The notes beneath the pieces were generated by a model, which was given only the letters and a program-made list of their open reading frames with translations, ran no database searches and was not told the DNA's origin. Both the position numbers and the translations under genes were made by a program. Below are positions 16,551 to 25,703 of a DNA stretch of 64,000 nt, one piece after another. The first letter of the stretch is position 1; each line of letters opens with the position of its first letter. Source of the stretch: Paenibacillus qinlingensis (GTDB lineage Bacteria; Bacillota; Bacilli; Paenibacillales; NBRC-103111); NCBI RefSeq assembly GCF_013204845.1, contig NZ_JABMKY010000038.1, forward strand, positions 1 through 64,000, written 5' to 3'.

Positions 16551-17534
16551 TCACCCTTTAAGCAGATTGCCATTAAATAACGCCTTTATTGTTCGAACAA
16601 AGAGAACGACCAATACGATGTTCATCAAAACAAGAATGATCGCAGCAATGGTAATTAGCGGCCACGAATTTACAAACATCGCATATTGCAAAGCAGCGTT
16701 GCTGAGTGCAGCCAATGGAAAGCTTACACCCCACCAGGAAGCACCGAACGGGATTGATTTTTTAAATACTTTGAAGAACAACACAATAAACAAGAACAGA
16801 CCAAAGTAAAACAAGATCGAAGCAAACTGATCAATTCGATGCTCAAAATTAATATAGCCAAGAAATCCAACCTCAAACGGCCCAATCATGATAAGCATAG
16901 ATGGCGTTAACCCTGCATGCATGGGAGCATGATGTATCAATCTGGATAGGATCATAGTAAGGAATACTAAAGCTACAATTCCGCCAATCGCTAGAGAAAG
17001 CAGATTAACTTCATGTGCCCAGGCAAACGGCATACTCCCACCTGCAACCGCAATATCTAGTGTTCCTACCCCAGGAATGAGCCAAGCTGGTACCGCATGA
17101 CCATGCTCATGATTCCCGTCTAACAAACGTGTAACGATGATAAAACTAAGCACTAATGTCGTTACAGTTCCGATGATCCAGAGCACTTGACCAGTCAATT
17201 CACTGTAATTCCCAACCACGGATGACAGCAATAAAATGGCAATCGTGATCGTACCAAAGAAATTTCCTATGATGGGATGCTTAAATTCATCTTTGACTTT
17301 TTGCGGGTAGAGAATCCACTTAGACATATATCCTAAGCTTAATATGATAAAAATGAGCACCGCGGCAATTCCAATGATATCTGCGATTACAAGTGAAGTA
17401 CCGAATAACTTACTTGCTTGTCTCCAAGCCAATGACAGACCGGAAATTCCCATAACCGACGCAAATAGATTAACGGGTAAAAATTGTACAGAACCGATGC
17501 TTTTTTGTTTAGGTACGGCAGTTATGGTTTGCAT
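16551..17534 (-). CDS. SLAC1/TehA-type anion channel (TDT family)
   Basis: A 327-residue membrane protein with about ten helices. It opens with LPVNLFASVMGISGLSLAWRQA, the TDT/TehA signature of a first helix with a G-x-x-G-L pattern. It has PFEVGFLGYINF and SWWGVSFPLAALSNAAL, both typical of SLAC1-family channels. It is expected to conduct small anions or monocarboxylates across the membrane. The ribosome binding site is weak. TerB at 9734 is not linked to it, despite the historical tellurite names of both families. Confidence 0.85.
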   Translation of the reverse strand: MQTITAVPKQKSIGSVQFLPVNLFASVMGISGLSLAWRQASKLFGTSLVIADIIGIAAVLIFIILSLGYMSKWILYPQKVKDEFKHPIIGNFFGTITIAILLLSSVVGNYSELTGQVLWIIGTVTTLVLSFIIVTRLLDGNHEHGHAVPAWLIPGVGTLDIAVAGGSMPFAWAHEVNLLSLAIGGIVALVFLTMILSRLIHHAPMHAGLTPSMLIMIGPFEVGFLGYINFEHRIDQFASILFYFGLFLFIVLFFKVFKKSIPFGASWWGVSFPLAALSNAALQYAMFVNSWPLITIAAIILVLMNIVLVVLFVRTIKALFNGNLLKG

Positions 17535-17630
17535 AGTTGATTGTCACTACTTTCTATCATTTTTATAGTCGTCTTACCCTTTTATACGATTGCTTTGACA
17601 AAAGCCGTCTGGCTTTGCTTTCTTCCAGTA

Positions 17631-18497
17631 TTAATTCTTGCTTTTCAATGTTCTAAAAATGAAAGATGAAAAATCATTTGGCTTTCGACCCAATATCCAC
17701 GTTAAAACATTCGAATTACCGATAGATCCATGTTCATTATAATGTTGAAACATCTTTACTCGTGTGTTTACTTGATAGTCTCCTAATTCAAGCTTTTTTA
17801 ATCGTGCCGAGAACGTTTCGTCTTGAGGCGTTTCAACTTTGATCTCATGGCCTAAACGCTGTTCCATAGCTGCTATCATATCTGACAAAGATAAATTTTC
17901 AGGTCCGCAAAATTCATATGTAGCCCCTGTAAATCCTGAACCAGTAAGAATGATTGAAGCTGCCTCGGCTACGTCTTCTAAGTCAACCATACTTATGCGT
18001 GTTTCTTGCGTAGTAAAATACTTTTGTTGAAAGATACCTCTTTCACTAAGCAGCTTCCAAGACTCGAGTAGATTCTGCATCAATACTCCAGGCTGAATAA
18101 TCGTATAGGGAATACCTGAGTTCACTAGAAGCTCCTCAACCATGAGTTTCTTCTGATGATGAGGCATTTCCTGAATAACGGGATGTAATACGGAATGGAA
18201 TACGAAATGTTCTACTTCGGCTAAGCGAGCTGCATTTAACATCACTTGTCCTATTTGAACTTCATTGGGATTCATAGCTGAACAAATGTGGTATACAGCC
18301 CTAATTCCAACTAAAGCTTCATTTACAGCGTTTTGATCCATCATGTCTCCTAGAACTACTTCCATCTCACCTAAGGATTCAATTTCCTGAATGTGTTCGG
18401 TTTTATGAACAAAAGCCCTTATCCGCTCCCCTTTAGATAGTAAAGCCTTAATAATTGCACGACCCGTTTTAACGTTTGCTCCAGTTATAAGAATCAT
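17631..18497 (-). CDS. NmrA-type NAD(P)-binding protein
   Basis: A 288-residue Rossmann-fold protein. ILITGANVKTGRAIIKALL (2-20) is the glycine-rich nucleotide loop. VVLGDMMDQNAV and YHICSAMNPNE follow the atypical SDR (NmrA/HSCARG) pattern, with no YxxxK active site visible. The start is supported by GAGGAG. It may act as a redox sensor or as a reductase. Its promoter region holds a 52-bp element (18591-18642) that also occurs before the NIPSNAP operon. It is divergent from the LysR gene at 18789. Confidence 0.82.
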   Translation of the reverse strand: MILITGANVKTGRAIIKALLSKGERIRAFVHKTEHIQEIESLGEMEVVLGDMMDQNAVNEALVGIRAVYHICSAMNPNEVQIGQVMLNAARLAEVEHFVFHSVLHPVIQEMPHHQKKLMVEELLVNSGIPYTIIQPGVLMQNLLESWKLLSERGIFQQKYFTTQETRISMVDLEDVAEAASIILTGSGFTGATYEFCGPENLSLSDMIAAMEQRLGHEIKVETPQDETFSARLKKLELGDYQVNTRVKMFQHYNEHGSIGNSNVLTWILGRKPNDFSSFIFRTLKSKN

Positions 18498-18590
18498 AAT
18501 AATTTCTCCTCTTTTCCTTATAAACTCTTAGCGCTCCCCTATTTTACCTATTAAAAGGTAGTTGTTTTATCAACATAAGTATCATTATCA

Positions 18591-18642
18591 AATAATTGAT
18601 GAAAAGTATCAATACTTGATGTTCTATCGTTATCATTAATAA
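18591..18642. promoter_or_regulatory. Duplicated LysR-type operator, copy 1
   Basis: 52 bases matching 20416-20467 at 48 positions. It includes the interrupted palindrome ATTGAT, seven bases, ATCAAT, which fits the T-N11-A rule for LysR sites, and the identical block CTATCGTTATCATTAATAA. It lies 94 bases before the NmrA-type start and about 150 before the divergent LysR start. Confidence 0.7.
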
Positions 18643-18788
18643 TATGGATGATTGACTCCACTTCGTTTTTACATAAATAGAAGGCGTTTATGATAAAGTA
18701 TAAGTTTAAAGGATTGTTGCCACGCATTTACTTTTCACGAAATACATACTACTATTTGTCAATAACCATACAAAAGTGAGGTATACCC

Positions 18789-19700
18789 ATGGAGTTTCGA
18801 CAACTTGAATACTTTATTGCCATCTGTGAAGAGTTGCATTTTACAAGGGCTTCAGAGAAACTGGGCATGAGTCAGCCGACGCTGAGTCATCAAATTAAAT
18901 CGCTAGAGGATGAGTTAGGTGTTCCATTATTTGATCGAATCGGTAAAAAGATTGCAATTACCGAAGCCGGTAAAATATTATTACATGAGTGCAAAGTGAT
19001 TTTTACTTCCTTAAATAATGTCAAAGTACAGATTTTGGAGCTTCAGAAGGTTAACCGCGGAACGTTATCCATTGGTGCACTTCCTGGTGAGTTAACGCAG
19101 CTTGTTTCATCTTTATTGCTCGATTTCCATCACATTTATCCCGAAGTACAAATTAAAATTCTAAATCTTGACGATATTGTGGAGCGAGTCATACAGAATC
19201 AAATTGATTTGGCCATAACGATTTTCCCTGTCGAAGATGAACGTATTCGCAAAATTCCATTGTACAAAGAAGATATCTATTTGGCTGTTTCTAGAGACCA
19301 CGCTTTGGCCGACCGTGTAAGCATTAACTTTGACGAAATCAGCAGGTACCCGCTTATCCTCTTCCCCCAATCGCATAAATGCCGTCAAATTATCGATTTA
19401 AACAGCACAGTCTGTGGCATACATATGGAGCCGATTATCGAGACAACCGCGATTGAAACGATTATTGGGCTTGTAAAACAAGGTGCCGGCGTGACCGCGC
19501 TATCCAAAACTTACTTGAATATGTACAACGATAAACAATTAACAGCTATTAAAATCGTAAATCCAACGCTGCAAAGGGAAATTGGTATTATCCATCATAA
19601 AGATAAGTATTTAAGCCAGGCTGCCCGGTTATTTATCGACTTATTATCAAATCATATTGTTAAATTGAAGTTAGCTGAAGAAAGTGCGATACTAGCTTAG
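18789..19700 (+). CDS. LysR-family transcriptional regulator (CynR-like)
   Basis: A 303-residue protein. The N-terminal winged HTH runs from MEFRQLEYFIAI to GKILLHE (1-65), with FTRASEKLGMSQPTLSHQIKSLE as the recognition region. The effector domain (90-295) has two lobes, with TTAIETIIGLVKQGAGVTALS as the hinge-side motif. It starts after GAGG, divergent from the NmrA-type gene. I infer that it binds the repeated 52-bp element and controls both the NmrA-type gene and the NIPSNAP operon. No cyanase gene is nearby. Confidence 0.9.
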   Translation: MEFRQLEYFIAICEELHFTRASEKLGMSQPTLSHQIKSLEDELGVPLFDRIGKKIAITEAGKILLHECKVIFTSLNNVKVQILELQKVNRGTLSIGALPGELTQLVSSLLLDFHHIYPEVQIKILNLDDIVERVIQNQIDLAITIFPVEDERIRKIPLYKEDIYLAVSRDHALADRVSINFDEISRYPLILFPQSHKCRQIIDLNSTVCGIHMEPIIETTAIETIIGLVKQGAGVTALSKTYLNMYNDKQLTAIKIVNPTLQREIGIIHHKDKYLSQAARLFIDLLSNHIVKLKLAEESAILA

Positions 19701-19715
19701 ATTTCGTTCAAAATT

Positions 19716-19748
19716 AAAAAAAAAAAGAAGCCGCTTCGATGCGGCTCC
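19716..19748 (-). terminator. Intrinsic terminator of the NIPSNAP operon
   Basis: On the minus strand GAGCCGC, six bases, GCGGCTTC is followed by a long T run. It lies 9 bases beyond the stop of the gene at 19757 and also limits the convergent LysR transcript. Confidence 0.8.
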
Positions 19749-19756
19749 TAACATAA

Positions 19757-19963
19757 TTAGTAATAAATAGCGGTTTGAGGCGCAGGTGACACAATAAAAG
19801 TACATGTTTTACGTAAATACCATTTGTCACCCACTTTGACTTCATTTTCATTCCATGTGTCAATCATACCGCCTCCAACAATTCTTCCTTCCTTCATGAC
19901 CATGATAAATTGCCCGAATAAAATAGCATTATCTAATTCAATGTCGTACTGAACTGTTTCCAT
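19757..19963 (-). CDS. Small hypothetical protein (68 aa)
   Basis: A 68-residue, beta-strand-rich soluble protein (FIMVMKEGRIVGGGMIDTW, then VKVGDKWYLRKTC). AAAGGTGG lies 8 bases before the ATG. It is 24 bases downstream of the NIPSNAP gene, so the two form a two-gene operon. The family is not recognised; the size and strand pattern would suit a small barrel or accessory subunit. Confidence 0.65.
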   Translation of the reverse strand: METVQYDIELDNAILFGQFIMVMKEGRIVGGGMIDTWNENEVKVGDKWYLRKTCTFIVSPAPQTAIYY

Positions 19964-19987
19964 GGTTTTTCCACCTTTCTCGATGAA

Positions 19988-20314
19988 TTATGAGCTCTTT
20001 ACGTCATGTATCACATCGTTCATAAAGATACTCTCTATTTTCTCGTACAGAGGCCCATCTAATTCGGTTCTATACTGAAGATCCAGCCATTCTGGATCAT
20101 GCAGAAAAGCATCAAAGTTTCGTTCGCGTGAATCTGCGTTCTCATGTTCAAGTACGTAATAGAGACGATTTTTTGATACGTCCGCGTCTACCCAAAAATT
20201 CGTTGTCTTCATATTATGTTTAGCTAGAATGGCTATTGTGTTATCCCGAAACCGAGCTAGGATCGCTTCCATGCGACCAGGTACAATATCATATATCCGC
20301 AACTCGTATAGCAT
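19988..20314 (-). CDS. NIPSNAP-family protein
   Basis: A 108-residue dimeric alpha/beta-barrel type protein. The start at 20314 (MLYELRIYDI) follows GGAGG with 9-base spacing and matches the family's usual opening. It shows the NIPSNAP pattern: ELRIYDIVPGRMEAILARF, WVDADVSKNRLYYVLEHEN, and a C-terminal DPEWLDLQ. Its role in bacteria is often linked to small-molecule modification pathways. Its promoter shares the 52-bp element with the NmrA-type gene, so the two answer to the same regulator. Confidence 0.85.
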   Translation of the reverse strand: MLYELRIYDIVPGRMEAILARFRDNTIAILAKHNMKTTNFWVDADVSKNRLYYVLEHENADSRERNFDAFLHDPEWLDLQYRTELDGPLYEKIESIFMNDVIHDVKSS

Positions 20315-20415
20315 AAGATCATCCTCCATTTCATATCTTAGTTTACCTATTAATAGATAAGTCGATCGAAACACTCTTTCTTAATCCTCACTCGCTTCTT
20401 ACAGCTTGATTATTG

Positions 20416-20467
20416 AATAATTGATGAAAATTATCAATATTCGATATTCTATCGTTATCATTAATAA
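20416..20467. promoter_or_regulatory. Duplicated LysR-type operator, copy 2
   Basis: Second copy of the element at 18591, with only four differences in 52 bases. It lies 102 bases before the NIPSNAP start, almost the same distance and orientation as copy 1 relative to the NmrA-type gene. Below both copies, a TTACCTATTAA block is also repeated (18544-18554 and 20342-20352). Confidence 0.7.
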
Positions 20468-20570
20468 CTTGAATCAAAAATATACGTATAAGCCAATGAA
20501 AATGACAATAAGGATCGCCAACTGTCGAACAGTCAGACGATCCCTATTACGTTTCTGTTGTGGTTTATAT

Positions 20571-21056
20571 TCACGAAATGAAATCAAGCCGATGAAATAA
20601 AGAATTTCGATCAGGGTAATCATAACGAATCGGTAAATCATGTTTGGTTATCGCGATCAACCCATTTTTCTCAAAAAAATGTAAGGACTTTTTTGCAATG
20701 GAAGGCGTGTCTAAGTAAATGGTTGTAGCTCCTTGCTGCCATGCATACTCAAGAATTACATCAAATACTTCTTGTTTAAAAGAGAGTTCAATCCCTTGAT
20801 TTTCAATATATATAAATAACTTTTTTACATGAAAGATATCGTGCGTATTTAGCTGCTCTACCGTATTTCCCCGTTTTTTCACTTTCAAAGTAACCCAAAG
20901 ATTTCTTCCATCATAGACATTTCGCGTTTGATAATCTAAGTTGTCAGGCACTTCATCATTCATTCGATTTACGGTGAACTCATTATGTTGAAATGATAGG
21001 ATGAGCTCAACAACTTCCTCAGAATAATGATCTTGTAATAGCCTTAAACTACTCAT
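20571..21056 (-). CDS. GNAT-family N-acetyltransferase-like protein
   Basis: About 161 residues. The start at 21056 (MSSLRLLQ) is chosen because GAGGG lies 8 bases upstream; an alternative ATG at 21071 overlaps the previous stop but has no ribosome binding site. The last 50 residues, with the TIYLDTPSIAKKSLHFFEKNG helix-turn and a final IRYDYPDRNSLFHRLDF strand, are GNAT-like. The acetyl-CoA loop (Q/RxxGxG/A) is not clear. It is translationally adjacent to the GGDEF-EAL gene. Confidence 0.6.
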   Translation of the reverse strand: MSSLRLLQDHYSEEVVELILSFQHNEFTVNRMNDEVPDNLDYQTRNVYDGRNLWVTLKVKKRGNTVEQLNTHDIFHVKKLFIYIENQGIELSFKQEVFDVILEYAWQQGATTIYLDTPSIAKKSLHFFEKNGLIAITKHDLPIRYDYPDRNSLFHRLDFIS

Positions 21057-21067
21057 GTAACTTTCCC

Positions 21068-22633
21068 TCATTCGTTCAATATGTATTCGATATCCGACGC
21101 TCCAAGTGGCTTACTGTATAGATAGCCTTGAGCTTGATGACAGCCACTATGCAATAACCAAGTATGCTGTTCATGTGTTTCTACGCCCTCAGCAATAACT
21201 TTCAACTTTAATTTTCGTGCCAATGAGATAATCATCTTCGTTAATGCTTTATCCTGAGGCAAATCTTTGATGAAACTTCGATCTATTTTTAAAGCATCCA
21301 ATTTAAAAGTTTTGAGATACTGCAAAGAAGAATATCCTGTTCCAAAGTCATCAATGGATAGAAAAATGCCCATTTCCTTAATCTCTTTCAAAGCATTGAC
21401 GATAGGTTGTTCATCTTTCATAAGTGCACTTTCTGTAATCTCAATTTCAATAAATTTAGGTTTAATCTCGTTCTCACTAAGGATTTCCTTAATTCTATTC
21501 ACGAATGAAGCTTGAAGAAACTGCTTTGCAGACACGTTTATAGCAACTCTAACTGGAGGTAAACCTTTTTGTTGCCATTCTTTAATTTGCCTGCAAGCTT
21601 CCCGAAAGACCCATTCACCTAATGGCACAATAAACCCAGTTTCTTCTGCAAGCGAAATAAATTCCATTGGTCCAACAATCCCATGATCAGGATGGTTCCA
21701 ACGTACCAATGCTTCGAGACTCTTAATTTCACCGCCATCCAGTTCAACTCGTGGTTGATACTCCAAGAAGAACTGACGACCCGCAAGTGCTTTTACAAAC
21801 TGTGATTTAAACACAAATCGTTTATATTCACCCTCATCGAAGGAAGATTGATAAATAACGAATTGATTTCTGCCTTCCTGCTTCGCATGATACATTGCTT
21901 TATCCGCTCTTTTCATAAGCATGCTCGCAGTCATACCATGATCTGGGAATACACTTATACCAGCGCTCATCGTTACTCTTATTTCATGCTTGTCTAGCCA
22001 TACCGGCTCTTTAAACGCTTCAATAATTCGTTCAGCCACACCGACCATTTGACCACTCGAATGAATCTCTTCTAAAATGACTGTGAATTCGTCGCCTCCT
22101 AAGCGAGCGACAGTGCCATATTGGCCTACGCTTGTATTAATTCGTTGGGCTATCTGAACGAGCAAGCGATCTCCAGCTTCATGGCCAAGTGAATCATTAA
22201 TCCATTTGAAATGGTCTAAATCAATAAACATCAATCCTAGTTTGATATCTTGTTTTTGATGTTTTTGGATCATAGCGGTTAATTTTTCTTTAAAATATCT
22301 TCTGTTTCGTAAGCCCGTTAAGGAATCATGATAAACTAAAGCTAATAATTTCTTTTTCTCTTCGTTTCGTTGGATCGCATAAGCTTTCAGTTCTCTTAAC
22401 GTCTCATTAATCTCTAGTTGTTCATGCTGATTTATCTTGACTTGCATGGAGGACTTTAAGGAATGACTGCGTTTGTTGGGTATAGATATGGCTCGTTTCG
22501 TCTTATCGATGGCTCTTAATATCGTAGATAAAGACTCCCCGGATGCAAATAATGACAAAATGTCGTTTTTTATTTGAAGGATCCTATTCCTTGAATTTAC
22601 TTCAATCATAGTTCGTGAATTCATAGTTCTCAT
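21068..22633 (-). CDS. GGDEF-EAL cyclic-di-GMP enzyme (cytoplasmic)
   Basis: A 521-residue protein with no transmembrane segment. GAGGAG is 8 bases before the ATG. Residues 1-95 are a charged, partly coiled region. GGDEF is intact at 179-183 (RLGGDEFTVIL), so diguanylate cyclase activity is possible. The EAL domain starts near 285, with SLEALVRWNHP (EAL at 307-309), then EITESALM and DDFGTGYSSLQYLK, which hold the metal-binding residues for c-di-GMP hydrolysis. Both halves look competent, so it may switch between making and breaking c-di-GMP. Confidence 0.92.
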   Translation of the reverse strand: MRTMNSRTMIEVNSRNRILQIKNDILSLFASGESLSTILRAIDKTKRAISIPNKRSHSLKSSMQVKINQHEQLEINETLRELKAYAIQRNEEKKKLLALVYHDSLTGLRNRRYFKEKLTAMIQKHQKQDIKLGLMFIDLDHFKWINDSLGHEAGDRLLVQIAQRINTSVGQYGTVARLGGDEFTVILEEIHSSGQMVGVAERIIEAFKEPVWLDKHEIRVTMSAGISVFPDHGMTASMLMKRADKAMYHAKQEGRNQFVIYQSSFDEGEYKRFVFKSQFVKALAGRQFFLEYQPRVELDGGEIKSLEALVRWNHPDHGIVGPMEFISLAEETGFIVPLGEWVFREACRQIKEWQQKGLPPVRVAINVSAKQFLQASFVNRIKEILSENEIKPKFIEIEITESALMKDEQPIVNALKEIKEMGIFLSIDDFGTGYSSLQYLKTFKLDALKIDRSFIKDLPQDKALTKMIISLARKLKLKVIAEGVETHEQHTWLLHSGCHQAQGYLYSKPLGASDIEYILNE

Positions 22634-23018
22634 CTGTGAAACTCCTCATGGCATGCAAGATTATACGATAAAATGACATAGGCACACATTCCTCATAATA
22701 ACTACAATTGATCTCGATGTAACCATCCACTCAACAAGAAAACAAACCATCCAACTTCACCACAGAAATCTAATCTATTCTTCACTTCGTTTTAATAACT
22801 TAATAATAAAATTTTACTTAATAAGCATACACAAGCGAATAACATATATGATATGATACTTAAAAATTACAAAGAATAGTTGCCAAGTGTGTGAAAAATA
22901 GTAAAAAACGACAACCCAACTATAGAACGCTGGGTGTTTTTTTTTGTATTTTATCGTTGCACATTTAACGTAACTTTGGATAGTTATGACAAAAATTTGA
23001 TAAAAGTTGGTATATTTT
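22634..23018. other. Divergent intergenic region with hairpin
   Basis: 385 AT-rich bases with no gene, serving as the promoter region of the GGDEF-EAL and MocR genes. An imperfect stem (ACAACCCAAC paired with GCTGGGTGT, 22911-22934) followed by nine T residues looks like a rightward terminator or attenuator in front of the MocR gene, although no gene ends here. The MocR gene has no evident ribosome binding site; TATATT sits just before its ATG. Confidence 0.45.
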
Positions 23019-24452
23019 ATGTGGAAGCCGGATCGATCAAGCAAAACGCCTATCTATCAACAAATTGCAGATTACATGGAACACCGCATAGCATTTGGAG
23101 AGTTCCCACCTGGGAGTACACTTCCTTCCGAACGAAAATTGGCCGCCGTACTGCGAGTTAACCGAAGTACTGTTGTTGCTGCATACGAAGAACTTCGTGC
23201 TACTGGCATACTGGTAAGTAGTAAAGGCAACGGTACAATTGTTTCCAATCTCAATGAGGAGAACGCGACTAACCAAACTCCTAACTGGAAAGAGTACGTA
23301 GAAGGTGGGAATTTTCTCCCCAATCAACCATTCGTACGCCGTATTCGCGAGGAATTACTTCACAAAAAGGGGCTTATCGACTTTGCAAGCGGTCAGTTGT
23401 CACCGGATCTATATCCGCAAGATATCGTCCGTGAACTGTTACAAAAGCGTCCTTTCTATGAACAACTCGGTTACGATAACCCTCAGGGGTGCGCACAGCT
23501 TAGAGAAACGCTTGTTTCATTTCTTGCTCAGCATCTTGGCATTCATACGACATACTCATCTATATTAATTTCATCTGGTTCCCAACAGTCTATATATTTA
23601 ATTTTACAGTGTTTACTAAATCCGGGAGACGCAGTTGCGATTGAAGACCCTTCTTACTGTTATTCGCTGCCCATGTTTCAATCAGCTGGTCTTCGATTAT
23701 TCCGATTACCCATGGATGAACACGGGATAAACCCCGAAGAAGTGATAGCGTTATATCGCAAGCACAAAATCCGCATGTTATTTGTTAACCCTAATTTCCA
23801 AAATCCAACGGGTAGTGTAATGCCAACCGATCGAAAAATTCGATTGCTTGAAATTGCATCGGAGCTCGGCATACCTATAGTTGAAGATGATACCTTTTCA
23901 TTAACAGCCTTCGATGGACACCCACCTCCTACTTTGAAATCATTAGATAAGAATAACAATGTCTTATATATCGGATCCCTATCCAAAACAGCCACATCTG
24001 GCTTACGAATTGGTTGGTTAATTGCGCCACAATCCGTCATTAGTCGCTTATCCGATGCTAGACAACAGATGGATTTCGGCTTGAGCAGCATTCCGCAGTG
24101 GCTTGCCAATCATTTTATTAAGGAAGGTCATCTTGATAATCACATTCCTATCTTACGTACAGAATTAGCAAAGAAAAGAAATGAACTCATTCGAGGACTA
24201 ACTGAAATCATGGGAGATACGATTTCATATTCCATACCTCAAGGCGGGCTTACGCTTTGGTGTAGAATCAATCGTGAAGTTGATGAATTTAAATGGCTCG
24301 AAGACTCCACCAAGAGAGGCGTTATCTTTGTACCGGGCACTGTGTATGGGTCCAGTAAAGGGTGGATCCGCTTAAGCTTTGCAAGGCCTTATTTCCATGA
24401 AATTTTCCCTGGCATTCAACAACTCCATGCTGCATTAGAAAATGTGCAATAA
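23019..24452 (+). CDS. MocR/PdxR-type regulator (GntR HTH fused to class I aminotransferase)
   Basis: A 477-residue protein starting MWKPDRSSK, the usual MocR opening; TTG 23007 is a weaker alternative. The GntR winged HTH covers 10-75 (PSERKLAAVLRVNRSTVVAAYEELRATG). The aminotransferase-like domain covers 115-470, with NPNFQNPTG (258-266) and the PLP lysine Lys323 in SLSKTATSGLR. These proteins sense PLP or amino compounds and usually control vitamin B6 or GABA-type genes. No target lies directly next to it, and a terminator follows it. Confidence 0.9.
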   Translation: MWKPDRSSKTPIYQQIADYMEHRIAFGEFPPGSTLPSERKLAAVLRVNRSTVVAAYEELRATGILVSSKGNGTIVSNLNEENATNQTPNWKEYVEGGNFLPNQPFVRRIREELLHKKGLIDFASGQLSPDLYPQDIVRELLQKRPFYEQLGYDNPQGCAQLRETLVSFLAQHLGIHTTYSSILISSGSQQSIYLILQCLLNPGDAVAIEDPSYCYSLPMFQSAGLRLFRLPMDEHGINPEEVIALYRKHKIRMLFVNPNFQNPTGSVMPTDRKIRLLEIASELGIPIVEDDTFSLTAFDGHPPPTLKSLDKNNNVLYIGSLSKTATSGLRIGWLIAPQSVISRLSDARQQMDFGLSSIPQWLANHFIKEGHLDNHIPILRTELAKKRNELIRGLTEIMGDTISYSIPQGGLTLWCRINREVDEFKWLEDSTKRGVIFVPGTVYGSSKGWIRLSFARPYFHEIFPGIQQLHAALENVQ

Positions 24453-24463
24453 GTAATGACCCC

Positions 24464-24490
24464 AAAGGCTGCTAATTTGCGGCCTTTTTC
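24464..24490 (+). terminator. Intrinsic terminator of the MocR gene
   Basis: A 9-bp stem (AAAGGCTGC paired with GCGGCCTTT) with a 6-base loop and five T residues. Confidence 0.8.
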
Positions 24491-24619
24491 TATTCATTTT
24501 ATTATTCTCTCAACCAACCTTTTAAAAGATAGTAACTTATTTAAGTGTAGATGCAACCTTTTTATCAACAGTGCCGTTTATGTTTCTGAAACACAAAAAA
24601 ACATATGAGGTGAAACAAA

Positions 24620-25654
24620 ATGAAAAAAACAATCAAAACCTTTACGCTAACTGCAGCAACTGCATTGCTATCCCTATCTTTGGTCGGCCAAAGCTTTGCA
24701 GCTACTAGCTCATTCACTGACCTAAACAATCTTGCGTCAAAAGATAAAATTATTGCCCTACAACAAAGTGGTATTGTTGGCGGAATTACTTCAACATTAT
24801 TTGCTCCACAAGAAAAACTTACGGCAGCCCAATCCGTACAACTACTAGTGAATGCACTAGGACTTAATTTAGATTTAGTCAACTTCGTGAAAGAGCCGAA
24901 AGCAACTGATTATTTTGCGAATGCTTCCAATGACGCTTGGTACGCTCAGGCACTTATCGTTGCAGCTGTCAACAATGTTGAACTTCCCAAAGATCTCAAT
25001 CCTGCCAAAAAAATAACACGCGAAGAGTTCACACATCAGCTCGTTCGTGCAATGGAATTGAGTAAGAAACTCCCTTTGATTAACCCAGTTGTCGTCGATA
25101 TTAAAGATGGTGATCAAATAACCGTTGATTATTCGGGATCGATCCAACGTGGACTTAAATACGGGATCATCAAATTGAATACCGATGGTACATTCAATCC
25201 TAAAGATGAAATTACACGTGCTGAGGCTGCCGAGGAAGTATTTCAAGCCCTTGATTATTTGAAAACTCATCAAACCCCGGTCACAAACAATGACCCTATC
25301 TCAGCAACACAAGGTGTTCAACTTATCACGGATGCACTTGGTAAATTGGGTACGGATATCCAAATCAAGATTGATCCAGATGCCAAAGTGACACGCGAAT
25401 CGTTCACCTATCTTCTCGTTCACACGTTCCAAACCAGTGAGAAATTACCGATGATTAAACTAAATCCTGTCGATATCAAAGATAATGACAAAATTGACTT
25501 ATCCAATGTTGGCGCAATTCAAACCGCGCTTGCATTAGATATCGTCGAGCTGCAAGCAGATGGTACTTTCCATCCGCAGGATGGCATTACCCTTGCAGAA
25601 GCAACAGAAATCACAAATCAAGCGGTTAAAGCTGCCGAGAGGTTAAAGAAGTAA
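24620..25654 (+). CDS. Secreted S-layer-homology domain protein
   Basis: A 344-residue protein with signal peptide MKKTIKTFTLTAATALLSLSLVGQSFAA (cleavage after about residue 27). SLH-type repeats are seen around 30-100 (FTDLNNLASKDKIIALQQSG to LTAAQSVQLLVNALG), 100-215 (AWYAQALIVAAVNNVELP and ITREEFTHQLVRAMELS) and a degenerate duplicate at 230-340 (VTRESFTYLLVHTF). The middle and C-terminal parts are alike (PVVVDIKDGDQI and NPVDIKDNDKI), so an internal duplication occurred. It probably binds cell-wall polymer. It is flanked by terminators, so it is monocistronic. Confidence 0.88.
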   Translation: MKKTIKTFTLTAATALLSLSLVGQSFAATSSFTDLNNLASKDKIIALQQSGIVGGITSTLFAPQEKLTAAQSVQLLVNALGLNLDLVNFVKEPKATDYFANASNDAWYAQALIVAAVNNVELPKDLNPAKKITREEFTHQLVRAMELSKKLPLINPVVVDIKDGDQITVDYSGSIQRGLKYGIIKLNTDGTFNPKDEITRAEAAEEVFQALDYLKTHQTPVTNNDPISATQGVQLITDALGKLGTDIQIKIDPDAKVTRESFTYLLVHTFQTSEKLPMIKLNPVDIKDNDKIDLSNVGAIQTALALDIVELQADGTFHPQDGITLAEATEITNQAVKAAERLKK

Positions 25655-25658
25655 AATT

Positions 25659-25697
25659 CAAAAAAGCAGACCCATTCTTGAATGGGCCTGCTTTTCC
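25659..25697. terminator. Bidirectional terminator between the SLH gene and aroC
   Basis: Stem GCAGACCCATTC paired with GAATGGGCCTGC (one mismatch), flanked by A and T runs, between convergent genes. Confidence 0.85.
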
Positions 25698-25703
25698 TTT
25701 TAT

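Noticed and set aside
9734-17534. A tellurite-resistance cluster (TerB and TehA-like)
   Set aside because: The two genes are 6.8 kb apart with unrelated genes and terminators between, and both families have broader roles than tellurite resistance.
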